Shown here: in pieces, positions 11,276-21,951 of the stretch
Numbering within the stretch: the first letter of the stretch is position 1
How the letters are laid out: every line of letters begins with the position of its first letter
Origin: Charina bottae
Lineage: Eukaryota > Chordata > Lepidosauria > Squamata > Charinaidae
DNA: 64,000 nucleotides
Assembly: GCA_023362775.1 (NCBI GenBank)
Contig: JALMGJ010000016.1
Location: forward strand, 3,146,001-3,210,000
Reading direction: 5' to 3'
Notes under the pieces: model-generated
The model's input: the letters and a program-made list of their open reading frames with translations, nothing else
Told to the model about the DNA's origin: nothing
The model's database searches: none
Made by a program: the position numbers and the translations under genes

Positions 11276-12859
11276 GCGCGGGACACGCATATCCCTGCAC
11301 AATATACTTCTTGCCATCTGTTTCTTATACTTAGTGTTTAGTGGCAGTAGCTTGCTTAAATTCTCTGCATTCTTGCTCTGAGAATCTTTTGCCATTAACA
11401 GAATCCTGACATCTTGTGTGCTAGTCTATGATAAAGACTGGTTGGTCAGGGCTGCACAACAACCTGGAATATGCATAGTGATATTGAAATAGCTCTGTAT
11501 TAACTATGCAACAAATTTGCTTGTAAAATACTACAAGGATCTAAGTATGATTTAGAGCTGCTACTCTGAGCTTTGTGTAAACAAAGTATTTGAAAAAATG
11601 TTCTTGCATTACTTTAGATTCCACAGATGTAGATTTTACGAGACTGCAGGAAAAAAATGTTTCTTCTCCTACAATTTAATATTTCTGTGCTTATATTAAT
11701 TGTGTTGTGCTGATATTAATTGTATTTCAGTGCTTTTTCTCCCTCTTAATATGTCAAACTGTCAGGCTCCTGACAGAGGAAACATCCTACAACATATGGT
11801 TTGGATAATACAAAGTATATTTATAAAGTATAAATATGGAATCATGTATTATTATTTTAAACAAGTTTATGAAGAGGGAAAACACCAACTAAAGAACACT
11901 ATGTTGATATGAATCCCAGAAGTTCAATATAACATATCAATAAAACTCATTGTATTTTCATTCCTATTTGAAACAGACCTGCACAAGTTTTGACCTATCA
12001 AATGGTTCATTTCCAGGGCATAGCAGTTTTTCAGCTGCTTATTCCTGTTTTTGTAGACCATGAAAAAACAAGTGGGGGGGAGGTTTACTGAATCCCCAAG
12101 ATGTACATTTTGTTGACCTTGTGGCCTCCAGACCTGCTTTAATGCTTCCATCTTCTTCATTGTTGGAAGTAGGTTGTTAATATGCCAAGAGTCCTTATCT
12201 GGCTTTCTATTCTTTTTTATATCTGCAGAAAGTGGATGCCTATATATGCCTATATAGAGTATCCTTCCTTTGCTCAAGGAAATGGACAAGAATGTACGCC
12301 AGTTCAAATATCTGTCTAAGGTTTTCAGACCCTTGGAGATACTATTGAGTCTAGTCTCAAAGATGGGGTCAGAAACAATGAACAATAAATGGAAGCACGC
12401 CATAAACTGACTAATGCAGGGTGTCGACCACGTAGGACTTTGTATGTTTAATTGTCTACGCTCATTAACATGTAGGTGACAATGATATTATCTAAATAGC
12501 ACTGGTTACTTGAACCACCTTATAGTGCTTGGTCATGGCTCATTGTCAGAGCATTGATGCATTTACTGCTCCAAAACCAAGTAACCTTTGTTTGTATTTA
12601 TGGTGAGAAACACCTCGGAATTTTCCTCCATTTCCATTGCAAATAAGTCTCTGCTGGGTCTGTTTTGCTGAAATGTTGTCCCCCATTGAGAATATTGTCA
12701 ATTCTGGCAAGGGATATTGCTCAGCTCAAAACCAGTAGCTGCAAAATCACTACAGAGACATACAGTTCTCCTCCTCCTCCTCCTCTGCTGCCGCCGCCAC
12801 CACAAATAAAACCACAAGTGGGCTCCACTCACCTTTTGAAGAAAAAAAAATCTGTGAAA
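11276..12859. other. Unassigned DNA with one unrecognised open frame
   Basis: The longest frame, 11924-12403 on the minus strand (159 codons), has no motif, signal peptide or repeat I recognise, and its composition matches surrounding DNA. I cannot call it a gene. A run of CTC/CCG triplets at about 12769-12800 is a small microsatellite. Confidence 0.4.
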
Positions 12860-13190
12860 CTTTTAAAGTTAAGAGCATTTGACTGCATCAAGTTGTTTTT
12901 GGCTCCTAGTGACCACATAGCTATTTTTTCTCCATTACAATCTATCCCTAACCTGTTCTTTCAGGTCTCCCAATGGTGCACTGTAACTGAGTCCATCCAC
13001 CTTGTTGCTGGTCGTCCTCTTCTTCTCTTTCCTTCCACATTTCCCAGCATTACAGCCTTTTCCAGAGAGCTGGGTCTTTGCATAATATTTTCAAAGTAGG
13101 ATAATTTGAGCCTGGTCATTTGTGCCTCAAGTGCCTCAAGTGAGAACTCTGGGTTGATTTGTTCAATGATCCATCAGTTTGTTCCTGGTA
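12860..13190 (-). mobile_element. RTE/BovB-type LINE, C-terminal fragment
   Basis: Minus-strand translation contains INPEFSLEALEAQ, then KLSYFENIMQRP, SLEKAVMLGNVEGKRRRGRP and ATRWMDSVT. This is the conserved C-terminal tail of RTE-clade ORFs, and it parallels the homologous tail of the BovB at 33.9-34.2 kb (KPEFSLEGM, KYFGHIMRRQ, GRPRARWMDD). It is a separate, older RTE family member, 5'-truncated and with a stop after about 80 codons. Confidence 0.7.
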
Positions 13191-13558
13191 GACTCCATGA
13201 CAAGAAGTGTAGCACACAGGCTGTTGGTGGAAGCCCAATGTAGCAGCAACTTCTTCAGTCAGTCATGACCCTGGAGAGTTGACCCACCCTGTTTTCACAA
13301 CATATAAGTCCATCATACTGTTGGTTATAGTATTTACTGGTACAGGTATAACTCTAATGGGAATTATCTTTTCTTTAGTAAAAGATTTTAATTGTATCTC
13401 TGATGCTTTTAGCTTAACATCACTTAAATGTTGCTCTAATTTACAGTGTGATATATCTTATATAGGAGACCCAATTCTAATTGTGTTGATATAGTACTTT
13501 TCTTTTGTTCCATTTTATTCTTTTTCTTACTACTTTTTGTGTTCTATTATTTCCATAT
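13191..13558. other. Unassigned spacer
   Basis: No gene or repeat recognised between the RTE fragment and the microsatellite. Confidence 0.5.
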
Positions 13559-13602
13559 GTCTGTCTGTCTGTCTGTCTATCTCTATCATCTATCTATCTG
13601 AT
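13559..13602. repeat. (GTCT)n/(ATCT)n microsatellite
   Basis: Five or more tandem GTCT units grade into ATCT units with small interruptions. Confidence 0.9.
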
Positions 13603-13647
13603 ATAGTTTTGCCATTCATTTCTGATGAAGCCATACTGCTGGTCTCA

Positions 13648-13648
13648 T

Positions 13649-13687
<39 letters not shown>

Positions 13688-16022
13688 TTAGATTTGTCAC
13701 CACCCATCTCCTCCCACCAGAAGGACTCTGGGCGGTTTATAACGACATAATCAATAAAACACTAAATTACAATAAGTAAATTACAATATATAAAATACAG
13801 TTATAGATAAAAATAAATATAAATAAAAATGAAATCCAAATGGCTGATGATCTATCTCAGTCCTTGTATGCGACGAGCACTCTAGGGCACTAGCCGTCCC
13901 CAAACATGACTACTCCTCTCCCCACCCCAAGCCAGGTGGCAGAGCCAGGTCTTTAGATTCCTCTGGAACGCCAGGAGCGATTGGGCTAACCTCACCTCCG
14001 GGGGTAGAATGTTCCAGAGGGCAGGAGCTACTGCAGAGAAGGCCAACCTCCTGGAACCCGCCAACCGGAACTCTCTTACTGACAGGGTCCGCAACATGCC
14101 CTCTCTGCAAGATCGGGTGGGATGGGTTGATGTAACGGGGAAGAGGCAGTCCCTCAGGTAACCTGGCCCCATGCCATGTAGGGCTTTAAAGGTAATAACC
14201 AACACCTTGAATTGGACCTGGAAGCAAATTGGCACCCAATGCATCTTGCATAATAAAGGTGTTATATGAACCCTTCCATGGGCACCAAAGATGGCCCATG
14301 CGGCTGCATTCTGGACCAGCTGTAGCTTCCAGATACTCTTCAAGGGTAGCCCCATGTAGAGCGCATTGCAATAGTATATATGGGAGATGACAAGGGCATG
14401 AGTGACTGTTCAAAGGGCCTCCCGATCCAGGAAGGGGTGTAACTGGTGCACAACATGAAGCTGCGTAAAGGCCCTCCTAGCCACGGCTGCCACTTGCTCT
14501 TTGAGCGGGAGCCATGAGTCCAGGAGAACCCCCAGATCATGCACCAGGCCTGTCTGGGGCAGTGCAACCCCATCCAGAACCAGAGATGACAATGTCCCAG
14601 ATACAGAAGAGCCATTAACCTACAGCCACTCCGTCTTGCCAGGGTTCATCTGAAGCCTGTTGCTCCCCATCCAGACCCCTACAGCCTCCAAGCACCAAGA
14701 GAGGGCGGTCACAGCATTACTCACTTCACCCGGGATGGAGATATACAATTGAGTATCATCTGCATATTGATGATACCTCACCCCATGGTGACGGATGATC
14801 TTGCCCAGTGGTTTCATGTAGATGTTAAAAAAAAGTGGAGAGAGAACCAAACCTTGTGGCACCTCACAAAGGAGGGGTCGAAGGTCAGATCTCTCACTCC
14901 CTATCACCACCGATTGGGACTGGCCTTGGAGGAAGGAGGTGAACCATCACAAAACCACGCCACCCATCCCCAACTCCCTGAGCTGCCCCAAAAAGATACC
15001 ATGGTCGATGGTACCGAAAGCCGCTGAGAGGTGAAGAAGAGCGAGGATGGATGCATTGCCCCCATCCTGCTCCTGCAAGAGATCATCCATGAGTGTGACC
15101 AATGCCGTTTCCGTCCCATATCCAGGCCTGAAACATGACTGAAAGGGGTCTAGATAATCTGTTTCATCCATAACCCTCTGGAGCTGCAATGCCACCACTT
15201 TCTCATCCACTTTCCCCAAAAAGGGGAGGTGGGAGACTGGATGAAAATTGTCCAGTGACAGTTGAGGAGGGAGTGTACCAGCGCCTCCTTGAAGGCAGTT
15301 GGAAAAGCCCCCTCCCCCAAGGATGTATTAACCATCGCTTGGACCCAACCACATATCACCTCCTGAGCTGCTTTCACCAGCCAGGAGGGGCATGGGTCTA
15401 GATGACAAGTGGTGGCATTTACTGTCCGAAGGATCCTGTCCACTTCCTCGGGTCCAACAGGATCAAACTGTTCCCAGATAACTAGGTAAGTACACTCCCT
15501 CGGTATCTCCCCAGACCAAGCCTCATGCTTGGCATCCAACTTGGAACGAATCTGAGTGATTTTTATCCTCCAGATGCCCAAAAAACTCCTCAGCACGGTC
15601 CTGTAGGTAAGTCTCTGAACCCACCTTCCCCAAAAGGGATTGGGTGATCTTAAACAGGGCCATCGGGCAGCATTCTGCGGATGCAATAAGTGCGGAAAAA
15701 TACTGACTTTTTGCCGCTCTTACCGCCACAAGGTAGGCCTTAACAGAGGCTCTAGCTTGTGTTCAGTCGGGTTCATTCCTTGTCTTCCTCCAGTGGCATT
15801 CTAGACTTCTCTTAATCCTCTTCAGAACCCTCAGATCCTCCATGAACCACCGGGAGTGTCGGGTTCGATGGGGTAAGAGAGGTCGCACAGGCACGATCCT
15901 GTCCAAGGCCCCGGCCACCTCTCTATTCCAAGCAGCAGCCAGGGCCTCCGCTGGACTGTGCAGCAGATCATCAGGTATAACCGCCAGCTCCCTCTGAAAC
16001 CTGGTCCATCAGTCACCAGGGA
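13648..16022 (-). mobile_element. L2 LINE, 5'-truncated, degenerate
   Basis: Read on the minus strand, this enters in the region between endonuclease and RT near 16020, continues through the RT core (FQSCFRPGYGTETALVTLMD near 15110, QYADDTQLYISIPGE near 14740) and the C-terminal domain (VQNAAAWAIFGAH..., FKALHGMGPGYLRDCL, ALWNILPPEVR at 13900-14330). It ends in the L2 3' UTR and a (TTTA)n tail at 13648-13690. Numerous frameshifts break the ORF into at least six frames. The catalytic YADD motif is intact in one frame. The endonuclease is absent. Confidence 0.88.
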
Positions 16023-16069
16023 CGAACCAATTAAATTTTTATACCATAGATTTCCAGGTTTGGAATTTC

Positions 16070-16960
16070 TATTCCACTTTCATGATCACATTCTTCACCA
16101 ATGTTATCAAAAGCATTGCTTTCAAGTTTACAAAATTGCTTGGTTGCTTATTAGCAAATAATTTTCTTTTCTCTGAGAGGTGGGTTGTTTGGATACGTCT
16201 TACTGTATTGAATTTTCTGCAGGTTACTCCTTTAAATCTGCATTGAGCTGGTATATGTGAACCTCTGCCACAACAATAGCACAGTTTATTTTGTCCATTT
16301 GCTTGCTGTTTTGTATGTTATTTAAGCATTTTCACACTTGCTTTTACTCCTAACTGCAGTTCTGTGGTATCTCCAGCAGCAGCTTTAGCAATTTTAAATG
16401 TTCTCTTAAATGTTAAATCTGCCTCTATTCTTTTTTTTTTAGATGCCTTCTTTTAGAATTACAAAGTCTGGCTGGTCTCTGAATGCATTGTTTAGCCCTT
16501 CACCAAATTTGCAATGTCCACACATCTTTTTAAGTTTAGCTGTTCATGCTGCAGTAGACTTTCCCTCTTTTTATTTGTCTTTCTGAATCCTGAAACATCT
16601 TGTAATCATTAACAGCTTTGGCACTAAATGTTCATACATTATTTTTATTAGTCCTACAAAGCTAATTGCAAGGATTTTTGTGGGGCAGTTAAGATTCTGT
16701 ATGCTGTATGCTTTGTCTTCCATAACACTCAGTGAAACAGGCACTTTTTTCAGTAACTATCTCATTTGCCTCAAAAAATGTTCAAGTTCCTCTCTTTATA
16801 ACATCTAGTAATCAAATGCTTTATCACTAATATTTCCAATGAAGATTGCTATCCTACTGTGCTCTTTTTCCCTTTGATTTTACTCAGTGCAACCAGTTTA
16901 GTGTTATTCTGCCTCTGTTTATTTCCCTTTCTCCCCTTCCAGAGATAAGATGAAGCTGAA
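16070..16960 (-). pseudogene. Decayed Gypsy-type gag remnant
   Basis: The minus strand, read across several stops, carries a gag-like helix region (MFQDSERQIKRGK near 16590) and then a degenerate nucleocapsid block with HIPAQCRFKGVTCRK near 16220. That string matches the spacing of paired zinc knuckles of some Ty3/Gypsy Gag proteins. It is unlike the gag of the two LTR elements at 22 and 39 kb, so it belongs to another family. Frames are broken throughout. LTRs were not identified. The L2 at 13648-16022 ends just beside it. Confidence 0.45.
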
Positions 16961-17218
16961 GAGTCTCCCCCACCTCCCGGCTTTCAATCCCGTTCTCATT
17001 GCCACTGTGTGTCTTTTCCGTTGTTCAAACAAAATATATAAAAGAGAGGATTCACTTTACTGAAACTTCTAGGAGAACTCAAGTAGGTTTCCGATACATA
17101 CAGGGCACCCAAGTTTATCAAGCATCAATATAAGGTAATGGACATGCTTAGTCAGTGATAAACCAATGTTCCTCCCTCCCTCCCTGCCTCCCTGCATCCT
17201 CCTTCATTCCTTGACTTA

Positions 17219-17545
17219 TATGGCCGCCTATCTCATATAATGATTCTAGGCAACTCACAACAATCCATAAACACAACTAAAAACAAAAGTACCCTTCCCC
17301 CCAGGTGCCAGCCAAACAGCCTCCCAGCTCAACCCCCATCCAAGTCCAATGTTTGGGGGGAGAATCAGGTCTTCATGGCCCTCTGGAAGGCTAAAAGGGT
17401 AGGGATCCCTTGGATCTCAGGTGGGAGATCATTCCAAAGGGCTGGGACAGCCATCAAGAAGGCAAGTCCCCAAGGTCCCATCTGGTGGCAACGTCTAAAT
17501 AGGACGGGCAGATACTCTCAGGGAGACGCAGTCCCACAAGTACAT
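17219..17545 (-). mobile_element. Old L2-type LINE 3' fragment
   Basis: On the minus strand the text parallels the L2 C-terminal coding end and 3' UTR: a counterpart of ALWNDLPPEI...LAFQRAMKT and the W-rich end, then a diverged tail at about 17219-17280. It is more diverged than the other L2 copies and lacks the (TTTA)n tail. Confidence 0.55.
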
Positions 17546-17968
17546 GTACCATCTAGCCATCTCTGATGTTTTAACAGCCTGGTTTATCATCCAAAATCCA
17601 TGGCACAGAAGAGGGTCATTGTGGCAATTGTGTAAAAAAGTATTTTTATGTCTATTTTTGTAACAAGAGAATGTATACACTAGTCACTTCCTATCTCATT
17701 CAAGTATGAAAAGATTGCATTCTTGGTGCAAGCACTGCAATTTAAATCAACTCCACTGTTATGTTTTCCAGGTTAAAAAAGATACCTGATTTTTACTGGT
17801 AGCTGAGTTGCCAAAATGCAGCACACAGTGACATTCACCACCCCATTTTTTTGTTTGAAGAAACAAAATATCAATATAAAAATTAAACAGCTGCAGATTA
17901 AAAGAAATGATTATGACTTACCATGGTTACCATCGCATCTATTTCAACCCTGAGAATATGTGACACCA
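17546..17968. other. Unassigned spacer
   Basis: No gene or known repeat recognised. Confidence 0.5.
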
Positions 17969-18045
17969 AGGAAGGAAGGAAGGAAGGAAGGAAGGAAGGA
18001 AGGAAGGAAGGAAGGAAGGAAGGAAGGAAGGAAGGAAGGAAGGAA
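17969..18045. repeat. (GGAA)n microsatellite
   Basis: About 19 uninterrupted units of AGGA. The apparent open frames on both strands across it (poly-EGRK / poly-SFLP) are artefacts of the repeat. Confidence 0.97.
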
Positions 18046-18171
18046 TTTGCACTTTGGAAAAGACATAGTGCAATTAGTTTCCACAACACAACTACTAAAT
18101 GGCATGTTATGAATTACCATAAGAAGAAAAACTGAAAGTTTTTGAATGTTGGCCATCACAAAATGTGAATA

Positions 18172-18944
18172 TAGGTAGTCTTTGAGTTACAATGGCAATT
18201 GGGACTGGAATTTCCATCGCTAAGCAATGTGGTTGTAAAGTGTGATGTCATGTGACCACATTGCTTAGCAACAGCAATTCCTGCAGTCCCTGTTGGTGTC
18301 ATTAAGAGTGGATCATGGGTCATTAAGTGAGCACCTCCTTGCGACTTCCTGCCGGCTTCCAACAACCAAAGTCAATGGGGAAGCTGCCAGGAAGTTGCAA
18401 GTCCCAGGTGGCTCGCAAGCAGGCCAGTAGGCAGGTAAGTGGCTGCTGCTGGTTGGGAGAGGGAGCAAGGGAGTGAGTGGTCAGAGAGGCATGGCACAAT
18501 GCAGCAAGGCTTGGGAAGGTTGTGCGAAGGTACACAACTGGCTGGGAAGGTGCGGCGCTAGTGCAGGAAGGCTCATTGAGTGTGCATGAGGGTGTGCTGG
18601 TGGCCAGGGAGGCACGGCATGAGTGCAGAGGGGCTGGGGGAGGGTGCACAGGTGGGGGAGACTTACTTGAGTGACTTGCAACCTTCCCTGCCAGATTCCC
18701 CATTGACTTTGCTTGTGGGAAGCTAGTAGGGAAGGTCACAAATCACGATCACGTGACCATGGGATGGTGCAACTGTGGTAAGTGTGAGCCAGTTGCCAAG
18801 CACTCAGATTATGATCATGTAACTGCCAGGATGCTGGGATGGCTGGAACTTTGAGGACCGGTGATAACCACCACTCGTAGAACACCATTGTAACTTTGAA
18901 CAGTCACTGAACAGTCACTGAACAAGTTAACTGAGTACTACCTT
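18172..18944. mobile_element. Expanded pogo-like MITE, TA-flanked
   Basis: Its ends match the MITE at 6411-6804 with terminal changes (taggtagtctttgagttac at the start, actgagtactacctt at the end) and TA on each side (18170-18171, 18945-18946). At 773 bp it is about twice as long as the others. The extra DNA, roughly 18410-18670, is GC-rich and internally repetitive: blocks resembling gaggcatggcac...gggaaggttgtgc recur two or three times. No transposase is encoded. Confidence 0.75.
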
Positions 18945-19261
18945 TAATATTACTACTTTGCCTATGGCATAGTGAACTTCTTTTTCAAATGAAAACATCA
19001 CTGGAAAGATGAAAGCTGCATCAGTTTGGCAGGTTTTCCTCCTAGAAAACCTGATTAGAAACCAATTAATTAAGTATAATTAGGATCTTTCGATTTGAAA
19101 AATCTATTAGAATAGTAAATCTTAATTTTTGCCTACTTCTTTTTTAATAACTTTATTAAGATAAATGGACAGTGTGTGTACAGTATGTGCACATGTACAC
19201 ACACATGTCATCCTTCCCCTCCAATGTTGTTTATATTATATATAATATAATAATATATAAT
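18945..19261. other. Unassigned spacer
   Basis: AT-rich, no recognised feature beyond a short alternating TATATAATATA tract near 19235-19260. Confidence 0.5.
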
Positions 19262-19500
19262 GGGGTGTATTGATTGGTGTAATGATTAAGGTGATGGACT
19301 TAACAAATGATGGACTTAAGTTATTAAACAAGAGATCTAAGTTCAAGTCCACCCTTATCTATGGAAGCTCAGATGTTGACTTTGGGCCAGTCATTTTCTT
19401 ACAGTCCAATCTACTGTATCTCTTTGGATTGTTTGGGGGATAAAATTGAGCAATGTCCCAATGTAAGTCATTTTGAGCTCCTAGAAGAAAAACAGAATAT
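19262..19500 (+). mobile_element. tRNA-derived SINE, diverged
   Basis: A box-A-like tggtgtaatgattaaggtg is followed by gttcaagtcc (box-B-like), a core with ctttgggccagtca, and a 3' end gagctcctagaagaaaaaca with an agaatataaat tail. The tRNA-like head contains a small internal duplication (gatggacttaa occurs twice at 19293-19321). Confidence 0.65.
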
Positions 19501-19643
19501 AAATCAAAGAAAGAATCTATATGAAAGAAGATGTCGATTAAGACTAATGGAAATGAAACATCAACTGAAATCCTGTCTTAGAAGCTTTCCCATTATTTCT
19601 TATTCAGAACCATATGCCATGTCTTCCAAGACCAACTTAACCT

Positions 19644-19704
19644 TAGAAGAAGAAGAAGGAGGAGGAGGAGGAGGAGGAGGAGGAGGAGGAGGAGGAGGAG
19701 GAGG
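19644..19704. repeat. (GAA)n(GGA)n microsatellite
   Basis: Four GAA units pass into about 15 GGA units. The glycine/glutamate run in the overlapping frame is not a gene. Confidence 0.95.
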
Positions 19705-19863
19705 CACCTATAAGAAACCCCTCAGGTAAGTCAAGACAATGATTGTTTAGCCTGGTGACAAAGGTGGTGCTACTGTGGACCTTCAAGTTTTAAACCCCAT
19801 CTTGAAAGACTCTAGACAAATGGCAGATTCCTTGATTTTCTTTTTCTGTATTTACCCCATCTA

Positions 19864-19909
<46 letters not shown>

Positions 19910-20038
19910 TCCTGCCTTTTTTTAAATATTTGGTCAACTCAAAGCATTGAACATATTTAATGCCTAAGGGAGGCCTAGAACTCACAGTTTCCTGGTTTCT
20001 AGGCCAGCACCTTAACTACTCGACCAAACTGTCTCTTT
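19864..20038 (-). mobile_element. Internally deleted SINE with (ATT)n tail
   Basis: The minus strand gives the tRNA-like head (gtagttaaggtgctggcc, gagttctaggcc) at 19975-20038 and the 3' end at 19910-19945, but the CORE section present in the copy at 1433-1681 is missing. The A-rich tail position is occupied by a (TAA/ATT)n microsatellite at 19864-19909. Confidence 0.6.
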
Positions 20039-20039
20039 C

Positions 20040-21415
20040 TCTTTATATAGATATATTGTAATGTAGATATATAGATAATATAAAGAAATATAGATACATG
20101 CTTCTTATTATTGAAGGATCCCTCATAATTATATTTTTCTGTTTGTATCAGATCAGTTATTTGTGGAGCCCATTGTTTGTGGAGCCCAAACAAAAAAAAA
20201 ATTGTTTTATCATTGAAATCCTTTATAACCAGGACAATTTCAACCTTTTCCATCTTGAAATGTATGCCATTATACTTTTCCAAATCTGGGAATAATTGTT
20301 CTTGACTAAATCTTTAGTACCTTTTGCTAAATTAATTCCCAAGTGCCTAATCCAGAGCTATCCAAACTGTGTGTCGTGACACAAAAGTGTGTCACCACAC
20401 ACAGTCTGGTGTGTCACCACACAACCCGGAAGCACGTGGGAAAACTTTGGAAAGCCCTGGCCTAATCTTTTTGGCAGTAAAGTTAAAGCCCATTGTTGGA
20501 TATAAATATTATTTTTCTGCCTCAGAAAAATTCCATGTCATCATCATTTGAGTCTTGCCTTGATCCAATATCCTGATAATGAATTATACTGCTGTACGTA
20601 TTCCATTATCAGTTTTAAAAATTCTTTGGATAGGTAACTATAAATAAATCATTCATTGGCATGAAGCTGTAATGTACATTCCTGATTTGATAATACAATT
20701 CTTGAGACTTTATTTTCTTGTTGTGTCTTTTTTGCCAGAGGTTCCAAGGCCAATAGAAATAAAGGAGAAAGAGGGCAACCTTGACTTGTTCCCTTCATTA
20801 TAGTACATTTTTGTGATAGAAATCCATTTACAATTATTTTGGTTGTTCATGCTTTATAAATACTGAGTATCAACGTAAGAAAGTTCAAATCACAGTTCAT
20901 CTTTTTCAGGGTCATAAATATGAAGGGCCATTCCAAATGATCAAAGGCTTTCTCTGCATCTAAAAAAAATCATGGTTGCTTTCTTACTTTTATTATTTTT
21001 ATTATCAGTAACATTCAAATTATATTTAATATATCCCTCATATATCTTTTCAAAACAAATCCAATCTGATTTGAGTATACATATAATTTCAGTTAAAGTC
21101 CATTTAGTGTTTTCCAAAGTATTGCTGCAAAGCGTTTATAATCCACATTAAATAATGAATTAACCTATAACAATTTTGGATGACCTAGGTCATTTCCCAC
21201 TTTATAAATCAAAGAAAATAAAGCTTCTTTCCAGAAAGAAGGAAGTACTTGATGATGCTGGATCTCATTCATTACCTGAGTTAATGGTTTAATCAAAGTT
21301 TTCTGGAAGGTCTTGTAGTATATTACAAGAACTCCAGGTCCTAAAGCTTCATACATTGCTGGAGGATCCAGATTACCCAGATCTATTGCAGTGAGCAGAG
21401 GAATCTGCAGCATCA
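20040..21415 (-). mobile_element. Old L1 ORF2 remnant
   Basis: The minus strand encodes a recognisable L1 RT segment: YYKTFQKTLIKPLTQVMNEI and LPSFWKEALFSLIYK at 21165-21340, then a degenerate VNSLFNVDYKRF and QIGF block, and further 3' a KYLGI-like block split by a hAT-like MITE at 20353-20459. Many stops and frameshifts are present. It is clearly older than the L1 at 49.7-57.1 kb. Ends and TSD are not visible. Confidence 0.7.
20345..20467. mobile_element. hAT-like MITE with 8-bp TSD (107 bp)
   Basis: The element proper, 20353-20459, starts CAGAGCTATCCAAACTGTGT and ends ACTTTGGAAAGCCCTG. These are imperfect inverted repeats with 3 mismatches in 16. The flanks 20345-20352 and 20460-20467 are both gcctaatc, an 8-bp duplication as expected for hAT transposition. 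Termini and the gtgtgtcgtgacac block match the element at 48931-49220. It interrupts an old L1. Confidence 0.85.
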
Positions 21416-21509
21416 AGGTTTTTTTTGGTGGGGGAGGTCAAAATGAAAAAAGCTCTACCCCTTTTGTAGAAACTTACAGTGTCATGATCCACATACAAAA
21501 GGAGCAGAG

Positions 21510-21950
21510 CTTTGTTTGTTTGTTTAATTTATATAGCTGCTCATCACAGACCAGTGACTCTGGGCGGCTAACAATAATAACAAATAATCAAACAATTAAA
21601 ACAATACAGAAAATTAAATATAAATACAGCCAAGAGATCTTAAAATCTGTCGATGTCAGCACAACCATGAAACAGGGCCCTTCGCACACTTGGGGCCCCA
21701 GGCCCAGGCACAAAGCCAGGTTTTCAAGGCCTTCCAAAAAGCCAAAAGGATCGGGGGCATCCTAATCTCAGGAAGGAGGATGTTCCAGAGGGCAGGCACC
21801 ATGGCAGAAAAGGCACATCTCCTGGTCCCCGCCAGCCAACATTCCTTAGCTAACAGTACCAGGAGCATGCCCATCCTGCCAGATTGGATTGGACAGGTAG
21901 AAGCAACTGGGAAAAGATGATCCCTCAGGTAACCCAGTCCTAAGCCATGA
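21510..21950 (-). mobile_element. L2-type LINE 3' fragment
   Basis: The minus strand shows the L2 C-terminal end: a counterpart of GLGYLRDHL near 21930, then KECWLAGTRRCAFSAMVPAL and LWNILLPEIR at 21760-21850, followed by the 3' UTR with gccgcccagagtcac near 21560. It stops at 21951, where a Gypsy LTR begins, so the LTR element probably inserted into it. The missing L2 5' part is not seen on the far side. Confidence 0.75.
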
Positions 21951-21951
21951 A

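Noticed and set aside
11924..12403. 159-codon minus-strand frame
   Set aside because: No motif, no splice or promoter evidence, composition as in flanking DNA. I cannot distinguish it from chance.
17898..18159. Frames with poly-(EGRK) and poly-(SFLP) on both strands
   Set aside because: Both are produced by the (GGAA)n microsatellite.
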